NCBI GenBank assembly: GCA_900312665.1
Contig: ONZQ02000003.1
Location: 1,406,986-1,470,985 of the forward strand
Origin: Cephalotrichum gorgonifer
Lineage: Eukaryota; Ascomycota; Sordariomycetes; Microascales; Microascaceae
Reading direction: 5' to 3'
Length of the DNA stretch: 64,000 nt
A program made the translations under genes and the position numbers. Position 1 is the first letter of the stretch, and each line of letters opens with the position of its first letter. The notes under the pieces are model-generated. The model did no database searches. It saw only the letters and a list, made by a program, of their open reading frames with translations, and was not told where the DNA came from. Positions 20,752-31,197 of this stretch are shown here, piece after piece.

Positions 20752-22045
20752 ATGTCTAGCCCACTCAGTATAGATGCAATTCTCCAGGGGATGGCCGACG
20801 CCATCCCCTCCCATCCGAAGGGCGACACGAGCTCCGACCTGAGCACCTCCTACGAGGTCCTAGCCCTCCTTATCCACTCCTACATGACGGCCCTCAAGTT
20901 CCGACTGCTCGGCTTCGACGAGGACAAGCGCACCGGTACATTTTCCCCATGCGATCGCAATCCCACCCCCCCCCTTATGTCCCGCACACACGCCCTTACT
21001 AACCCGTTTGCGACGCAGAGGACGAGTGCACCGCGCTCGCGCCGCGCCTCCCCGCAAAGTGGAATGCCTCTTTCGGCTCGCATAGCTTCGTCTACGCCCA
21101 CAAGCAGTCCGCCATGACCTTCGTCGTCAAGGTCGACAGGCTCGGGAGTAAGGTGGAGGTGAGGGGCCTGGCGGTGGGAGACGACAGGATATATCGCTTC
21201 GAGAGGAACATCCGCGATGTGGTCCGCTCCGCGGCGCTGCCCCTGCGCATCACGCTCACGGAGGACGGGGAGGAGGATAGGTCGGATCTAGTGGAGAAGC
21301 TGAGGGGGGTATTCGTCTCTGAACAGGCCATCAATGGTGAGTCTATGCCCCGACTCCAAGTCAGACTATCTACCTACAAAGCAGAAACGTGGAATACTAA
21401 CGGACAGCAGACACAATCAACGATCTAAAAGTCAACATCGTCCAAAAGTTCATCCCCTCCCTCCAGGCGGAAGGCTACACCGAAACCGAAACTGAGCCCA
21501 GTCGCTCCCACCAACGCACGCAATCCCCGCCCCTCCACCCCCTCGAGGAACCCCGCCCGCGGCCGGGCCACCCCTACCCGATCAACGACCCGCTCGCCGC
21601 GCCTCCCCCCCGCCCACGCCCCATCGCCGACTTCCCACCCCCCGGCTTCGAGGACGAGCACGAGATCAATTCTCCCCCAAGGGGCCTCAGGCCGCCGCAC
21701 CCCTCGTTCGACATCGGCCACGACGACCTACACCCGCCCGGCCTCGGGCCCCACGATCCCCTCCGACCTTCGTTTATCGGCGGAGGAGGGCTCCCGAGGC
21801 CCGGGGGGTTCGGGGGCATGCATCCTACCTTGACGACCCCCTGTTCCAGGGACAGGGCGGGGGCCAGGGGGAGGAGGGATTCGGTCCGCAGGCACCGCCC
21901 GGCGCGAGGTGGGATCCCGTTGGCCCTGGTGGCGGGCCGAGGCCGAGGCAGGGGGGCAGGGGGGGGCAGGTTTGGGGGCGGGTATGGAGGTGGGTATGGA
22001 GGCGGGTCCGGGGGTTACGGTGGTTACGGGGGGGATATAATTTAG
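20752..22045 (+). CDS. FUB1: Proteasome inhibitor PI31 / Fub1 homologue
   Basis: PI31/Fub1 binds the 20S proteasome and blocks its active sites through a flexible C-terminal tail. Three exons, 20752-20935, 21019-21336 and 21411-22045, give 378 residues. Seen: an N-terminal FP domain with SYEVLALLIHSYMTALKFRL, LPAKWNASFGSHSFVYAHKQ and VVKVDRLGSKVEVRG; then a Pro-rich tail with LGPHDPLRPSF and GGMHPT. From about 21830 to 21965 the family-like sequence (DDPLF, PPGARWDPVGPGG) is in another frame, while the annotated frame reads Arg-rich nonsense and then resumes a family-like Gly-rich end, GGYGGYGGDII. Two opposite one-base changes explain this, either real or base-calling errors in GC-rich DNA. 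The CDS remains open throughout. Confidence 0.85.
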
Positions 22046-22771
22046 GGAGGAAGGCATCGTCCCCCCGGAGAGCCACCACTGCTGCTTTGCGTGCCCTGTT
22101 CGGAAGTGGTTCACGGGAACATAACTGTACCAGAATGAGTTTACGACGGAATGACTTATACGCCTGGGACGGAGAAAAGGGAGAGAAAAGCTATAGGGTC
22201 TGGTAGTTAATATTTAATAACATAAATTGGCATCAGCATGCCAGACGAAGAGATACATTCCTGTGTATACGTTGAGCACTATGTTTCCCGAACCCACACT
22301 AAAAGTCTTCCCAACCTCTCACCTCACATCTTTCGTCTACTCTCCTTTTGATCGAGAGCGAGCCGACCAGGGGTATAGGGGATATCTCGACGTGAAAGTG
22401 CGTGAAATTGGCCGCCTAGCTACCTACCCATTCTACCCCATTCTACGAAAACCCAGCTCCCCGTCCTATTCCCATTACGCCGAACTTGAAATCAGTCATT
22501 CATCTTGTTCCTATCTCCTCTCTTTCTGACCCGCACATCCGACTGGCTCCTTGCTAGTTCTCTATATAATCATTCTCACCCCTCTGACCCTAGGAACCCC
22601 CAACATCGTATTGTTTCCCTTTCCCCGAGTACATATCCACCGAGACACCTCTCCCAAACAGCTAACTCCCGGCTTGAATCTCGGTCTACCTCTCCGCCGT
22701 AATAGCCTCAATCCTAACAGCCCCTCGTCGCCGCAAGTAGCGGTATCCGCGCGATTCACAGGTGGTGCAGT
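22046..22771. other. Convergent 3' region, PI31 / importin-9
   Basis: This 726-bp stretch holds the 3' UTRs of two converging genes. Open frames on the plus strand at 22227-22702 have no recognisable content. Confidence 0.45.
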
Positions 22772-25700
22772 CTACGCAGGTGCCGCAAGCTCCTGCAGCT
22801 TCGCGCGCTCCTCGTCGGTAAGCATGCCATACCACTCCCCGAAGCCCGCGAGGTTGTCCCTCGCCGCGCTGACGAAGAATTCGACGAGGTACGCCTGCGT
22901 CTCGTCGTCCTTCAACCTGCCGCCCCCGTCCTCCACCAGGGCGAGGATATCAGACCTGGACCCGAGCCCGAGTCCGAGGTCGACCGCGTCGGGGTCATCC
23001 TCCCAGTTGTCGTCGCCGTCGTCCGAGTCGAACTCCGCCGCGGCCGCGGCCATCGCTGACGCGTTGCCGGCGGCGCCACCGCTCCCCGACGCGAAGAGGA
23101 GGTCCTGGATGAGGACCTTTAGGATCTTGAGGGTTGCGGGGATGATGGTGTATTGGTCGGGATCTGTAAGCTCCGTTAGTACGTAAAAATCAATCACCAG
23201 CTTCTAGTGTACTTACTCTGCTTCGACTTCGACCGGGTCTTGATGCCTCCGCTATCGTTGATGATGAGGTCACCCTTCACCATCGTCTGCGTTAGACGTT
23301 GGTCGTTGAGCGCGTAGAGCTTGGATAGGGCGATGACACTAGTTGTGTGGGTTAGCTTGTTTTACTATGGTCGGGAAGGAGCGGGACGAAACTTACTTCT
23401 GGCGAATCTCGTCGTATCCCGCAAAGTTAACCGAGTTCTCTAGCCACTTGCTCATAACCACCTGGAGTCCGTTGTGGTCGCCAATCTGGGTCTGGCTGAG
23501 GAACTCCACCACATCGCTGGCGCCGACGAGAGATAGGCGCGCAAACACTAGGATCAGCGACTGGATGAAGGGCGCCGCCTCCGCGGTAGCAAGCCTCGTA
23601 GCTACGGCTCGGAGGAGTTGAGGGAGGTAAGGACCGAGGCGCTCATGGCCTGCCTTCTCCACCAACTCAGCCGCCAGGCCACCGACCTCAGAGGCCGAGT
23701 TGTCTTCGATCGTGGCACCGAGGAGGCGATCGATGATGACTAAACAGACGTCCAGACCAGTCTGACCAGCCTCGTCTTGCCACCCAAACACTTGCTGGTG
23801 GTCGTGCATGAGGAGGTACTTGACGGCCTCCGCGGCGGGACGCAATACCTCTCCCTCAGCAGACTCCGAGAGCAGCCTCTTCAACTTCGGAAGCGTGGCC
23901 GCGACGAAGCCGGCTGGTAGAGGCTCCGTGCCATACTGAATGAGTACCGCCAAGAGCTCGACGGCCACCTAACAGCGCACGTCAGTTACAACGCATTACA
24001 GCCAAAGAGCATCCAGGTTTTAGTTTCAACTTACCGTTACCAAGGGGTCATCCTGGGTGAGGTTGGCAACATCGAAGGCGCCGGTTATAATGGGAAGAAC
24101 TTTTTCGCAGAGCGCAGAGTACGAGTTGGGGTCGGACAGGCTGTGGACGATGGCCTCGAACGACTCAGTGACTAGCATAATGACCTGGAAGTTGGTGGAC
24201 CCGAGCCGCGCTAGGGTAAAGAGAATGTCAACTGGCTGGATATTGGTAGCCAGCACAACACGCGCGTCGACATTAATGACCAGGCGGAGAGACTCGGCGA
24301 TGGTAACGAGTAGCTCATCAGCATCCTCCATGTCTGCCGGGTCTTTACTTTGCATGTACTGCGAGATGGCTAGGATGACAGGAACCTGCTTTTCAGATGT
24401 AACGCGCTTGGCGCGCACGAGGTGCTCGACGGCCTTGATGCAGGCAACCCGCACAACCTCGTCCTCCTCCGCATTGATGCACTGAAGGATGCGCTCGACC
24501 AGGGTATCGGGGGTGGCATAGAAACGAGTGAGGGTACCACCGACGAGATACCCCCGAGCTCGTAGAAGAGGCCACTCGGCCTGGTTCACGGCGTAGTCCA
24601 CGAGTTCGAGATAGGCACGGGCGGTGGGCTCGGGGATGGGCTTCGCCATGTCGTCGAAATCGCTGGCGAGCATATTGAAGAGGTACAGAGCGGCTTCCTG
24701 ACTCCTCCAATCCCCCGCGGAATCTCCGCTGAATAGGGTCTGGGTGTATCCGAAGAGGCCATCGAGGGCAGCCTGGTTATACATCTCCCCGAGCTTAATG
24801 AGGACATCTCCGGCGGCGGTCCTCGACGTGTAGTTGGCAGAAGCTGAGGCTTCCTCAGCGAGGTACAGCGAGCAATCAATGTCCCAAAGACCCTCCTCCT
24901 CCTGGGTGATCCGCGAGAAGGCAACAAGGGTCTTCATTATCTCGATCAGCCAGGGCGTGTCCTGGGCCGAGGGGTGGGCCTTGAGTTGCGACTCGAGCTG
25001 GGCCTGGACGGGAGGTGCACGTAGGAACTGGTGGATGAGGTCCAACTCCTCGAGGATCAGGAAGTCCAGCGAGTAAGGAAGGTTGTCAATATCCTCCAAT
25101 CGGTCCTGGACATCGTTATCCAGGTACATCTCCTTGTGGGGGCCCTGGAGAACCAGGAGCTCCTCCCAGACAGCGCTAAAGTACTCAATCGACTGAGCGG
25201 AAAGGAGCTGCGGCAGGACCGTCCTAATCTTGAGAAGAGTCTTGAGGACCTGCAGCTTGAGCATGATCAGGCCGTTCCAGCTAGTGGGCTGGCCAGAGGT
25301 GACACGCTCGTCCGGGAGGCGGGCCTTGAGGACCTGGAGGAAGAAAGGGCCCCATTGCTCCAACAGCTCCTCGCCGAAGGCCTTGACCTCCTTGGGGTGT
25401 ACGTCCTTGACAATATCAATGAGGTCGAAACAAGCCCGGAAGACTGATATCGAAAGAGCGCGGATGGAGGGCGTGCGGTTTTCGTTGAGCGCGACGACGG
25501 TAAGAGCCTTGACAATGTCACGGGCCATGGAGAAGAATTGGTCCTCGCTCAAGCTAACCTCGACGATATCGGATATGGTCCTCAGAGCTCCGTGCACTTG
25601 GGAATCCGTACCCGTGGAGATGACATTGAGGAGGGTTGGGAGCAGCTCGGGCCAGTTGTCGGGGAGATCATGGAGGGCCATTTTGCCGACTACATAGCTG

Positions 25701-26145
25701 GAAGAGGAGACAACATGGTTAGATAAAAGGCTCCGGATCATTTACATCTCGCCCAGTCCATCAATAGCAAGGAAAATGACAGTCGCAATGGCAATGGCAT
25801 GGGCACGTACCTCGACGAAATCTTAACCTTCCGGTTCTCCTCGGGGCTGAGGGTGAGCTCCAGTAAGACCCTCCTTAGCTGGGCCCTGACCTCCTCGGAC
25901 ACGTCGATCGCGGTCGCGCCATAGTTATCTTCGGGGTTCCAGTTCGCCTCGATAAACTGGCGGAGAGACGTGAGCGCAGATTGGCGGATCGAGGTGTCTA
26001 CCGATGTGTGGGCGGCAACATTCGCGAGAGAGACTGGGAAGGCGGGGTTCCTCTTGGCGTGGTTCAGCGCGAGCTCGGCCTGATGACGGATGGGCTGCTC
26101 GGAGGACTGGGTGTTGGTGAGGACCTGAATGAGTTCGTCATCCAT
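22772..26145 (-). CDS. KAP114: Importin-9 / Kap114 karyopherin
   Basis: This is a beta-karyopherin that imports histones and TBP into the nucleus and binds Ran-GTP. Five exons, 26145-25811, 25697-24035, 23968-23397, 23338-23217 and 23163-22772, give 1027 residues, matching yeast Kap114 (1004) and human importin-9 (1041). Seen: an importin N-terminal domain (residues 20-100) with IRHQAELALNHAKRNPAF and IRQSALTSLRQFIEANW; DLPDNWPELLPTLLNVIS just after the first join; then HEAT-like helical pairs over the whole length. Near residue 930 lies an acidic stretch with DSDDGDDNWEDDPD, a family feature thought to mimic nucleic acid in cargo binding. All four introns have standard ends, and three joins fall inside codons, so the frame is strongly constrained. 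Confidence 0.92.
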
Positions 26146-27209
26146 CTTGCAGGTCCTCTCTTGTCGTGAGGCGGTGAGTTTGTGGGGGAATGATATGGGG
26201 GATAAGGTTGGAGGTAGGTAGGTTGGGAGCTGGGAGTTTCTAGCAAATCTTTGAAAAAAGGCGGGGACGATTGAAGGTCGCGCTGCGACATGCGTGTGTG
26301 GAGTCTGTCCGGGGTGGGGCGCCCAGAAAAAAGTACAATGTAGCGGGGAGAGAAGTATTGGAATCCTTGTTCAAGCAAAAGGGAGAGTGTTACAAACGAG
26401 GACGGAAGGCGGATTGTCTCTGGTTACCATATGTTCTAAAGGGGTGGCAATCGGATTCTTGTAAATATGATACACCAAGTATGAGAAAGTATTAAGACGG
26501 TGCCCACCAGCGGCGGCTAATACTTTATCATGAAGAAAGCTGGCAAAGGATATGAATAATGTCTCCCAGTGGCAGTGCCGGAGACCTAGCCACTAACACG
26601 CCCGCTGCCGCCCACGGCCAAGGAGCGCTGTCTTGGCTGCCCCCGTTAAGCTAGTGCAAGCCCCGCTTCCCCACCTGTTTCCTCCACAGCACGTTTGACC
26701 GCCGCAAGAGGAAGCCACGACCTACAACACGATCCACGAGGGAGGTCACCACTCACCAGCTATGGTACCCATGGACACTAAATCTGATACAAGCGTACAT
26801 GTAATATACAAGGAGGATCCAAGTTTAGCACAAGTCGAAGGTACGAGGACGTTGTAGTCCGTAAAGAACGGCTGCGGATTCAGCCCGTTTTCTTCCTTTT
26901 CTTGCTTCTCCTTGATATAATACAACCAAGAAAACACATCTCCGCCCAGTTTTAACTATCCATGAACCATGCGAGGGGCCCAACCCACACCGCTGTTAAG
27001 ATGTCCGTCAAATCACATGCATTCGGGTGATAACGCAAAGTACAACGCAGATGCAGGAGCGACATCCTTGCAGGCTGTGAGGCGAATCAACGGCACGGAA
27101 GAGATAGATATTCTCCCTAGAGCCACGAGATAGATGACTTACACTAACAGGAAACTGAGTATACAGGTCTTTAGAGACATCCTACTGACAAAACTTTGGA
27201 ATTTATTTT

Positions 27210-27240
<31 letters not shown>

Positions 27241-27425
27241 TTGGTTTCAACAACGGACGACGACCGCAACGTATGAAACTCGGTGTTACCAAGCATGGAA
27301 CTAGAACTACAAGTCTAGCACTTACCAAACAGGGACGAAGATGGGCTTAGACATTCACCTCTAGCACCAATCCATCGCCAAATAGCGAGAAAGCACAGAG
27401 AGTTTAGGAAAAGAGTATCGCCTCC
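26146..27425. other. Gene-poor stretch upstream of KAP114
   Basis: This is the promoter side of the importin gene and then 1 kb without a supported gene. A microsatellite lies at 27209-27241 (listed separately). Confidence 0.45.
27209..27241. repeat. ATT / TA microsatellite
   Basis: A run of about six ATT units passes directly into about eight TA units. It is in intergenic DNA and likely to vary in length between strains. Confidence 0.9.
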
Positions 27426-28061
27426 TTATCGAGGGGAGTCGCCGTTCAGGCGAGCCCGTTTCGGCGATGGTGACCTAGACGAGAACCTCGCGCGGAACGA
27501 TCCCGAGGTGGCACGAGGAGGAACGGAAGCTCTAGTAAGCCCGATCGCTGGTGGCGGATGAGTCCCGGTCATGGGAGATGAAGAACCGGAAGTCTTAGTG
27601 GTCAAAGTCGAGGATGAGTTGCCGGTACGGGGCCGATCAGAAAGTACGGGGCTTTGGGAGTCTGAGGACGGAGAACCGACCAGATCGGGCACGTCCGCCC
27701 CGTAGCTCGCCGCAGCGCCTTGTAGGGAAGCTGCGGGTGGACCTACCGGGGAGCTGACCTCGGAGGTAATCGGCGGAATGGTTTGGAGGACAGCAGAAGC
27801 AGCAGCCAGGTTGGAGATGGTCGTCGACTCGTGGCTCGCTAAAACACCCACTGGGGGGCTTGACGGCGAAGCGAGGGGTGCATCGCCCGGGCTGAGAGAA
27901 TCATCTGGGGTGCTGACCGGGGAAGGGTCTGCGAGCGCTAGGTGAGCAAGGGGGCTAGTAGGCGGGGTAGGGGTCCCATGGCTAGTCGGAGCACTAGGGG
28001 GAGGAGTGCGGGGGGCCACCCGCCTGCTCAGCTGCTGGGTTATCTGCATCTGGGACGACAT
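27426..28061 (-). CDS. Possible Ser/Pro-rich protein, unknown
   Basis: This is an open frame of 211 codons from the first ATG (MSSQMQITQQLSRR); the frame extends 19 codons further upstream without an ATG. It is rich in Ser, Pro, Thr and Ala, with many SP and TP pairs, and ends in a basic segment, RFSSRSPSPKRARLNGDSPR. I recognise no domain. It may be a disordered nuclear protein, or the second exon of a longer gene, or a chance frame in GC-rich DNA. A short frame just upstream (start near 28169, MSKLKETKKSS) could belong to it, but no plausible intron joins the two. Confidence 0.35.
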   Translation of the reverse strand: MSSQMQITQQLSRRVAPRTPPPSAPTSHGTPTPPTSPLAHLALADPSPVSTPDDSLSPGDAPLASPSSPPVGVLASHESTTISNLAAASAVLQTIPPITSEVSSPVGPPAASLQGAAASYGADVPDLVGSPSSDSQSPVLSDRPRTGNSSSTLTTKTSGSSSPMTGTHPPPAIGLTRASVPPRATSGSFRARFSSRSPSPKRARLNGDSPR

Positions 28062-29004
28062 ATCGTCTTCGACCGCTTTCGTACTTGGGAAGCTGCCTTT
28101 ATTCTCTGGTGCTGTCACACTTGTGAAACGGCGTCGCCTAGGAACTCTTCTTAGTTTCTTTTAGCTTAGACATCCGCTTGGTGTGAGGTAGTAGGGAGGT
28201 GAAGGGCGATACGGGAATCGGGGACCTGGTTTTATAGACCGTGGGCGGCCTACTATTTAAAGGGAACAATCCATCAACAATCGGATAGAACAAAGGGCGA
28301 AGCCCTCGACTGAGACTCAACAATCCCCTTTCAACCTCCCTACCCAGAAGACTACCTCTGCCAAACGCGTAGAATAACTGTCAAAAATACCCCCAAAGGA
28401 ACAGTACGCCTCGATCATTCAAGGGGGGAGTTCAGACACAGAGGTGCGAAAGAGTACCTTTATCCTTCCGAAATAGCCTCTGGCTTTCTCTTGGCCTAGC
28501 TTGCCTTCATGAGCTATAGTAGGTTTTAATGTTTTGCTCTTGCAGAACTTGAAAATGCCAACGGACGAAAATAAATTACACAGCTTGAATGCTCCAACAA
28601 CTCCAGCGCTTAGGGGTATGGCTCATAAGGGCATTAATGAAAATGAGGCTACTACTCCGGTATGCGACAGGGGAGAAGAAGTAGGAAATAATATCAAACA
28701 CCAAAATGCACCCCATCCTATGTTTTGAGTGAAGTGTGTGGTGGGACAGACGGACAACCTAAAGAAGGTTTCCGGGGATTCAGAAATTAGGGAAAAGGCA
28801 AAGAACGAATGAACACAAAGCGTGGATAGTCAAACAGCGGGTATCAGTGACCCAAAGAAACAAGGGAAAGATCCTCATGCAGTACGGGAAGTAGCTTGAA
28901 AGCTCCTCTCGTAAGGCGCGTCCCTCAAGCACCGACAACACCGACCCCGATGTGAGAGGGTTTGAAGGCGTTTCAAGCGATTGAAATGGTATTCCAGGTA
29001 GGGT
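28062..29004. other. Intergenic, 28.1-29.0 kb
   Basis: This is a relatively AT-rich stretch, with the downstream side of the zinc-knuckle gene on the right. No coding region or RNA gene is supported. Confidence 0.45.
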
Positions 29005-31197
29005 TCACCAGCGTCGACTATGCCGCGGTTAGCTGAGCTGACTTAATTTATAGATCTCATTCCAAGGGCTGCCACTCACCTGAACGCCGAATCCATTTGA
29101 ACCCGACGTCGTTTACTCTTAGGGATCATGTTATCGCTCTGTCGTTTCTTGCTCTCCTCGACTTTCCTGTTATCCGCCTTCTCTTTCTCATCCTCACTCG
29201 GAGACTTCGGCGATAAACCCAGTAGCTCGTTCTCCAGCGAGTTGAGGTCGGACTCGACGGAAGGCTCGCGGCTTCGCTCCTCAAGGGGCAGTTGGAAATA
29301 AGTCCGGCTACTTGGTGAGCCTCGGCCAGGTCGGGGCGAGTCGTCGTCCCTCCTGCGCCTCCTCTCCCTGCTTGGAGACCTTGGAGATCGGGCTGCCCGA
29401 CCTCGTTCGTAGTTCGGGCGGTAGCTATCTATAACCGGGCGCCGATCACCCTGTTGAGTATGTCTCGCAGGAGAGACAGGCCCGTCGACCGCTGGAGCCC
29501 GGCCCTGACCCTCGGGATGATTTGACCTTCCTCGATCTCGTAGAGGGCCATCTTTGTGACTCCATGGCTTCGGCTCTCGTCTGGGACCCGGATCAAGACT
29601 GCTGCGCCGAGTTTCTAGGAGACGCAGCAACTCGGCAGGCGTCAGGGGAGTCCTACCACCCCTTCCAGGGCTGCAGAACGGAACGGTGTGCTTGTATCGA
29701 TCCCAGAGTGGAGTCTCCCGTACCGGACGGCAGAATTCAATCTCGTTATCTGGGTTCACAAACTTGGAAGTTATGCACTTGGAATCCCAAGCAGGAGGCA
29801 TCAAGACGTGGTCGGTATACTCGGTAGGGAGTGGGCCGGCAACAGCGTCCGCAAAATGGACTGATTCGGGCTCTTTGAAAATTGACTTCTCGTCCCACGC
29901 CCACTCCGAATCGTCGTCTACGATTTCGCCCTCTTCAGGCTTATCGGTGACTTTGGAAGCGCTATCGACATCGGTCTTGTCAGAGTCCACTTGCCCCTCA
30001 TCCTTGTCTTTCTCGACGTCGTGAGCGTTTGTGGCGTCTTTATCCTCACAATCCTCAGGCTCGATGCCCTTGGTGTCCTCCGGATTCGGCCCCGACACGT
30101 TCTTTTCTGTTGGGTCGTCACTGGCTTTGGCCGCAGGCGTTGCCGGCTTTCCTTTATTACGCTTGGTTTTCCATGACTTTCGATCCTTCCGTCGGAAAGG
30201 GACGCGATCACTCGGTACGGCCGGCTTAGGTGGGAGCACCCTAATCAGTGATCCAGGGCCGCCTATATTCAGCCGTGCCGGCAGAGAAGGCGGGTATCCT
30301 TTGGGCGCAGCGCTTTGAGGGCTGGGCGACTGATGGTGGGCGGGCTCTGGTGTAGGAAGGTTGTGGTATGGAGGAACTCCCGGGGGTGTGTGGGCATGAG
30401 GCGCACGAGAGTGGAAAGAATGTCCCGTATGAGGGGAACCCGAGGGAGGAGGTGCGGCGTATGGATGCTGCGGGAACGAGTGGGCTTGCGGGGGTGGGTA
30501 ATCATAGTGAGCCGGAGGGGGTGGATGATGTGCCTGAGGATACTGGTGGAAATGCGGAGGAGGCGGATGGTGCTGGTTGACGTAGGGCTGCGGCGCCGGC
30601 GGTGGAGGGCGCGGCGGGCCGCCTGGGAAGCTGGTTGATTGTCCATAGGGTGGAGCTGGTGGTTGAGGTCCAGCATAAGCCTCTGGATGGCCATACGGAT
30701 GACCATGGTGGGGAGGGCCATAATGCGGCCCGCCCGCTAGGTGAGGGGGCGGCGAGAAGGACGTCGGAGGGCCTGGGGGCGGCGCTGGCCCTCCAAAGTG
30801 ACCATGAGGCGTATGAGCCGGAGGCGGATAATTCGTGCCTGGGTGACTGTATCCACCGTAAGGGGATCCATACGCAGGAGGAGGAGGGGGAGGATGGTGT
30901 CCATGCAAGGCATGAGGCACAGGCACAGGCGGCGAGTACTTGTTCACTATTGGGCCTTTGTGCCTCTTAGCGCCGTGCTTTCCACCTCCCCGGTGTCTCT
31001 CATCCGGTGGTCGTTTCGCGTGTATCCCCCTAGAACAACGTCAGGCTGCTGTGTGTTGAACTACGAAAAGAGGGATGGAGAGGCTCGGATACTCACGCAA
31101 GGACCTGCCGAGTAGGTTCGGGGCAGGCGATGGCCCAATGCCCTGCACCGCCACAGTTGATGCAACTGGGCTCCTTATCGAGAGGTCGGTGCGACAT
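29005..31197 (-). CDS. CCHC zinc-knuckle protein with Pro-rich region
   Basis: This is a likely RNA-binding nuclear protein of unknown role. Three exons, 31197-31097, 31029-29080 and 29017-29005, give 687 residues. Seen: an N-terminal CCHC zinc knuckle, CINCGGAGHWAIAC, with C12, C15, H20 and C25 in the spacing C-x2-C-x4-H-x4-C; a basic stretch with RHRGGGKHGAKRHKG; about 200 residues almost wholly made of Pro, His, Gly and Tyr; an acidic middle rich in Asp, Glu and Lys; a conserved-looking block around VHFADAVAGPLPTEYTDHVL and CRPVRETPLWDRYKHTVPF; an Arg/Ser-rich stretch; and a basic end, KSKRRRVQMDSAFSRRW. The last exon encodes only SRRW and stop. The GTGAGT donor at 29079 and TAG acceptor support it. 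Confidence 0.72.
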
